NCBI GenBank assembly: GCA_010909725.1
Contig: JAACMV010000003.1
Coordinates: forward strand, 992,001-1,056,000
DNA length: 64,000 nt
Direction: 5' to 3'
Origin: Picochlorum sp. 'celeri'
Taxonomy: Eukaryota; Chlorophyta; Trebouxiophyceae
Part shown: piece after piece, positions 61,580 to 64,000 of the stretch
Layout of the letters: every line of letters starts with the position of its first letter
Position numbering within the stretch: position 1 is the first letter of the stretch
The notes under the pieces: model-generated
The model's database searches: none
Told to the model about the DNA's origin: nothing
Seen by the model: the letters and a program-made list of their open reading frames with translations, nothing else
Made by a program: the position numbers and the translations under genes

Positions 61580-62497
61580 TTAAAGCTGGAATGATGCCAA
61601 AACATCGTCGTCGCAGAGAGAATCCATGGCAGATTTGGATTCCAGCAACTGCTGGCTTGCAGTGCGCCCATTGGAGAGCAGGGCTCCTCCTGACAAATGC
61701 TCAAGCATGGAGCCGCCGCCACCTTGCATACCAGATGAGAAGGAATCAAAGATGTATGACTCATCGAAAGGACTGTATGTCAGAGGATTGTCATTCTGAT
61801 CATCAAACACTGATTCTGGGCAGAGGTCATCCACAGGCTGCACAGGGTCAAACAAACTTGGTTCATGGAGTGCAGTCGGCGAATTCGGTGCCATCTTCTG
61901 GGATCCCATCTGTGGAGTCATGGGAAGCTGATTTTCTCCGGAAGAATACATTCTCTTCTTAATCTTGAGGAGCGGCTTGTTCTGAACAGACAGCTTGAAG
62001 TTCATTGGCTTTCCACTGTGAGTGCTCCTGTGTGGATCGACATGCACCCCATATCCCTTCGAATAATTCCTCAAGCACGCGATAATATCTTCTTTATGGA
62101 CCATTGGGAGCAAGGGACTCAACTGTGCGTAATCACCGCCATCAAAGTTGAGGGCTTCGCACGAAGGCCCCTTGCACTTGAGAGCCATGATATCGTGGCT
62201 TCTTGCAGCCAACAACTCTGACTCAAATCCCCCAAGGTATATCTGTTTCTTACTCTCCCAAATATGCGCTTCATATCTCTGCGTCCTCTTGTGCTTTGTC
62301 ACACCCCTAAATTTCTTCAATCCCCTCATCCTCAAAATATCTGCCGCCACATGGCCCACCATTTCCTTCTTCAATGTCTCCGAAAACATCGCTTCAACGA
62401 TGCCCTGGAACTTTTCAAATGCAGTTGGAGTATCACCAATCATCTCGCTCTGAGGCTCCATCATATTCCCAAACGCAGACAAGCTCTCCCACGTCAT
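61580..62497 (-). CDS. AP2/ERF-domain transcription factor (single AP2 domain)
   Basis: From MTWESLSAFGN the product is 305 residues (the frame is open to 62521). One AP2 domain at ~60-120 reads LKKFRGVTKHKRTQRYEAHIWE, KKQIYLGGFESELLAARSHDIMALKCKG and EALNFDGGDY. The YLGGF...AARxxD signature is nearer to the AP2/ANT-type domains than to plant ERF/DREB. A conserved-looking block, PLLPMVHKEDIIACLRNYSKG, follows. The C-terminal half is acidic and low in complexity (SLFDPVQPVDDLCPESVFDDQND), resembling an activation domain. It is a nuclear regulator whose targets are unknown; no intron is present. Confidence 0.85.
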   Translation of the reverse strand: MTWESLSAFGNMMEPQSEMIGDTPTAFEKFQGIVEAMFSETLKKEMVGHVAADILRMRGLKKFRGVTKHKRTQRYEAHIWESKKQIYLGGFESELLAARSHDIMALKCKGPSCEALNFDGGDYAQLSPLLPMVHKEDIIACLRNYSKGYGVHVDPHRSTHSGKPMNFKLSVQNKPLLKIKKRMYSSGENQLPMTPQMGSQKMAPNSPTALHEPSLFDPVQPVDDLCPESVFDDQNDNPLTYSPFDESYIFDSFSSGMQGGGGSMLEHLSGGALLSNGRTASQQLLESKSAMDSLCDDDVLASFQL

Positions 62498-63528
62498 GGG
62501 TACAGAAGCGTACACACACAAGTGTCTTGAAATATTGTAGACTTTACCACTCGTCGAGTATCTTCTCCAAATCTAGAAACAGAATAGACTCTGTACTGAT
62601 TGGTGGTGTATTGTTGATATCTCTGCACAACACTCGAAAGTCAGAATCCCATGAACAGGAAGGAGTGACGTGTCTTCCCACCAAAAGTACCGCCCACAAA
62701 CGGTTGCACCACACATCGTAGTATACCCAAACCTCCCCAAAACCACATATAATAGTCTATGTATGTATCATATTAATATGCTATGCCCAACCCAACCCAA
62801 GCATGACCATGGCAACGCGGAGTCGGTCGATTCGAATCGAATCGAATCGAACAATCCACACACTGCTCTCACCAACCCTACCACGACAGAGCCACACAAA
62901 CGGTATATATTCGTATTACCAACGTACTTTTTCAGAAATGAAACGAAATTACACCTATGAAAATGAAATGAATCTTTTTCGACTGGATTTTGCGGACACG
63001 GTTGCTACTCTACCACGGTAGTACCGACACCATCATCATGTTACGACCATGTACCGTCAGAGGATGCGCTTGACCGAAGCATAGTCTGTAGCCACATCAG
63101 ACCTGTGACTCAGCGAATCTGGACAAAGGGCGCCTAATTTTGCGGTGGACACGAAGCACCCCTAGAATGTACCTTGGGACCCAACACAAAGACAGTAAGG
63201 AGCTCTGTAATCACATATGACAAGCATAATACTGCATATATGTGACCAGTAGGACCAAATCTGTCACGAATGGGCATATTTTGAATGGAAAACATAGTGT
63301 CCGATCCAAGAGGATGTTTGATGGGGAGATTGACAGGGTGACACATGGATGTGATCCCTCATGGCTCATGGGTACTCTATGGAGAACAAGGCGACTGCAT
63401 GGGTACAATATTTCTTAGTTTGTTGTAGAATCGTCGTTTTATTCCTACATAAAACAGTCGAATCGATTCGCATCGCATATCGTTGACACGCATCGTAATA
63501 ATTTCCGGGTGCATACACAAACGGCAAG
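62498..63528. other. 1-kb intergenic region: AP2 and eEF2 promoters, repeat copy B, TCGAA repeat
   Basis: This is the longest gene-free stretch. It contains a TCGAA pentamer array at 62827-62851 and a related TCGAATCGATTCG at 63458-63470. The segment 63301-63363 is the second copy of the dispersed repeat found upstream of FBPase (15715-15770). Minus-strand frames over it (63408-63211, 63346-63134) are short, and one has a hydrophobic stretch, but I cannot call a gene. Confidence 0.45.
62827..62851. repeat. TCGAA pentanucleotide repeat
   Basis: About four to five units of a TCGAA/GAATC pentamer, (TCGATTCGAATCGAATCGAATCGAAC in total), lie ~330 bp upstream of the AP2-gene start and contain repeated TTCGAA/ATCGAT palindromes. 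Confidence 0.8.
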
Positions 63529-64000
63529 ATGGTCAAGTTTACGATTGATGAGATCCGGTACGTAATTAGCTCAAGCTATTTTGATAGAGCATGGGGACTG
63601 CAATGGATCATACGCGGAGACTCGGTAGGCGAGATTGGCGCATGAGATGCCGTTGGTCGAGGTGCTCGGGAGCGTATGAGGGGGTTACACGCATACGAAT
63701 GGTTCCATATATTGATTATTTTTATCATATGGTCTTGGGTACTGCGGGGTGTTGGGAAAGAATGGGTATTGAGGAGGAATCCGTAGAGTGCCGCCGACGG
63801 CGGTCACTCTTGGTGGCTCCTGGTGGTTCTACAGTCGATCACATGCTTGATCATGGTCTGGACTGATATGATGTTTGTGAATGCAGTGCTCTCATGGACA
63901 AGAAGGATAATATCCGTAATATGTCCGTGATTGCTCACGTTGATCACGGAAAGTCCACATTGACGGATTCTCTTGTTGCTGCTGCGGGAATTATTGCCGT
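63529..64000 (+). CDS. EEF2: Translation elongation factor 2, 5' end
   Basis: Exon 1 (63529-63557) encodes [10 protein letters not shown] and exon 2 (from 63887) continues [29 protein letters not shown], in which [11 protein letters not shown] is the G1 loop of eEF2. The window ends after 47 codons, so ~800 residues lie beyond. eEF2 is the GTPase that drives ribosomal translocation. The intron is 329 bp (GTACGT...TGCAG), the second longest here and G-rich. The upstream 1 kb has repeat copy B (63301-63363). The first exon ends at codon 10, a common place for the first intron in this window. Confidence 0.95.

Noticed and set aside
63591..63866. 91-codon frame inside the eEF2 intron
   Set aside because: It sits wholly within an intron bounded by clear GTACGT and TGCAG sites and shows no protein features.
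1..64000. CRISPR arrays, rRNA, tRNA and spliceosomal RNA genes
   Set aside because: I looked for regular spaced repeats, tRNA boxes and U1-U6 core motifs and found none that hold up; a covariance-model scan would be needed to exclude small RNAs.

Overview
The window is nuclear DNA from a compact, gene-dense eukaryote. I count about 40 protein genes in 64 kb, mostly separated by 20-400 bp, with short GT-AG introns (57-166 bp, two longer). The gene set is that of a green alga: chloroplast FBPase with the redox loop cysteines and a green-type transit peptide, PsbP-like protein 1, a TROL-like thylakoid rhodanese, UDP-sugar pyrophosphorylase, a MYB44-type R2R3 MYB, an AP2/ERF factor and a plant-type TEY MAP kinase. 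Several genes carry the chlorophyte poly(A) signal TGTAA just past, or overlapping, the stop codon. Gene density, base composition and intron scarcity fit a small trebouxiophyte of the Picochlorum type. That placement is inference; no marker gene proves it.

Layout. 1-15.6 kb: 3' part of an M16 peptidase, GPN2, SUMO E1 UBA2, an interrupted GPI-type secreted protein, a Slo/BK-like K+ channel, an unknown bacterial-looking protein, an R2R3 MYB, V-ATPase subunit F, and UDP-sugar pyrophosphorylase. 15.7-30 kb: chloroplast FBPase, neurochondrin, a secreted Cys-rich two-module protein with a decayed copy beside it, a GRAM protein, a WD40 protein with an N-terminal PIP box, epsin, methylmalonate-semialdehyde dehydrogenase with a 4-bp frameshift, an unknown gene, IMP4. 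30-43.4 kb: STE24, APH-1, a dynamin-2-type protein lacking its GTPase domain, a GT14 glycosyltransferase, a SPATA20/YyaL-type protein with an in-frame 72-bp duplication, TAF13, an LRR protein and SEN54. 43.6-64 kb: DAG lipase, 5'-nucleotidase, a possible TERT fragment, an SDR, a 2OG oxygenase, MAPK, PsbP-like 1, sphingosine-1-phosphate lyase, TSR3, TROL-like rhodanese, a YeeZ-like SDR, AP-2 sigma, a pogo/Tc1-mariner-type MITE, the AP2 factor, and the 5' end of eEF2.

The genes are ordinary dispersed housekeeping loci, not an operon or cluster. Some themes recur: chloroplast function (FBPase, PPL1, TROL-like), endocytosis and lipid signalling (epsin, AP-2 sigma, dynamin-like, DAG lipase, S1P lyase), RNA/ribosome processing (IMP4, TSR3, SEN54, eEF2) and secreted or GPI-type surface proteins (three).

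I rebuilt introns by hand from reading-frame phase, family conservation and GT-AG boundaries. In 15 of 19 intron-containing genes the first intron lies within the first 60 codons. Coordinates of spliced genes run from start codon to stop codon, with exon limits in the evidence. The most noteworthy observations are the GTPase-less dynamin, the MITE, the Cys-rich paralogue with its decayed neighbour, a protein-like dispersed repeat upstream of FBPase and eEF2, and the possible TERT remnant.
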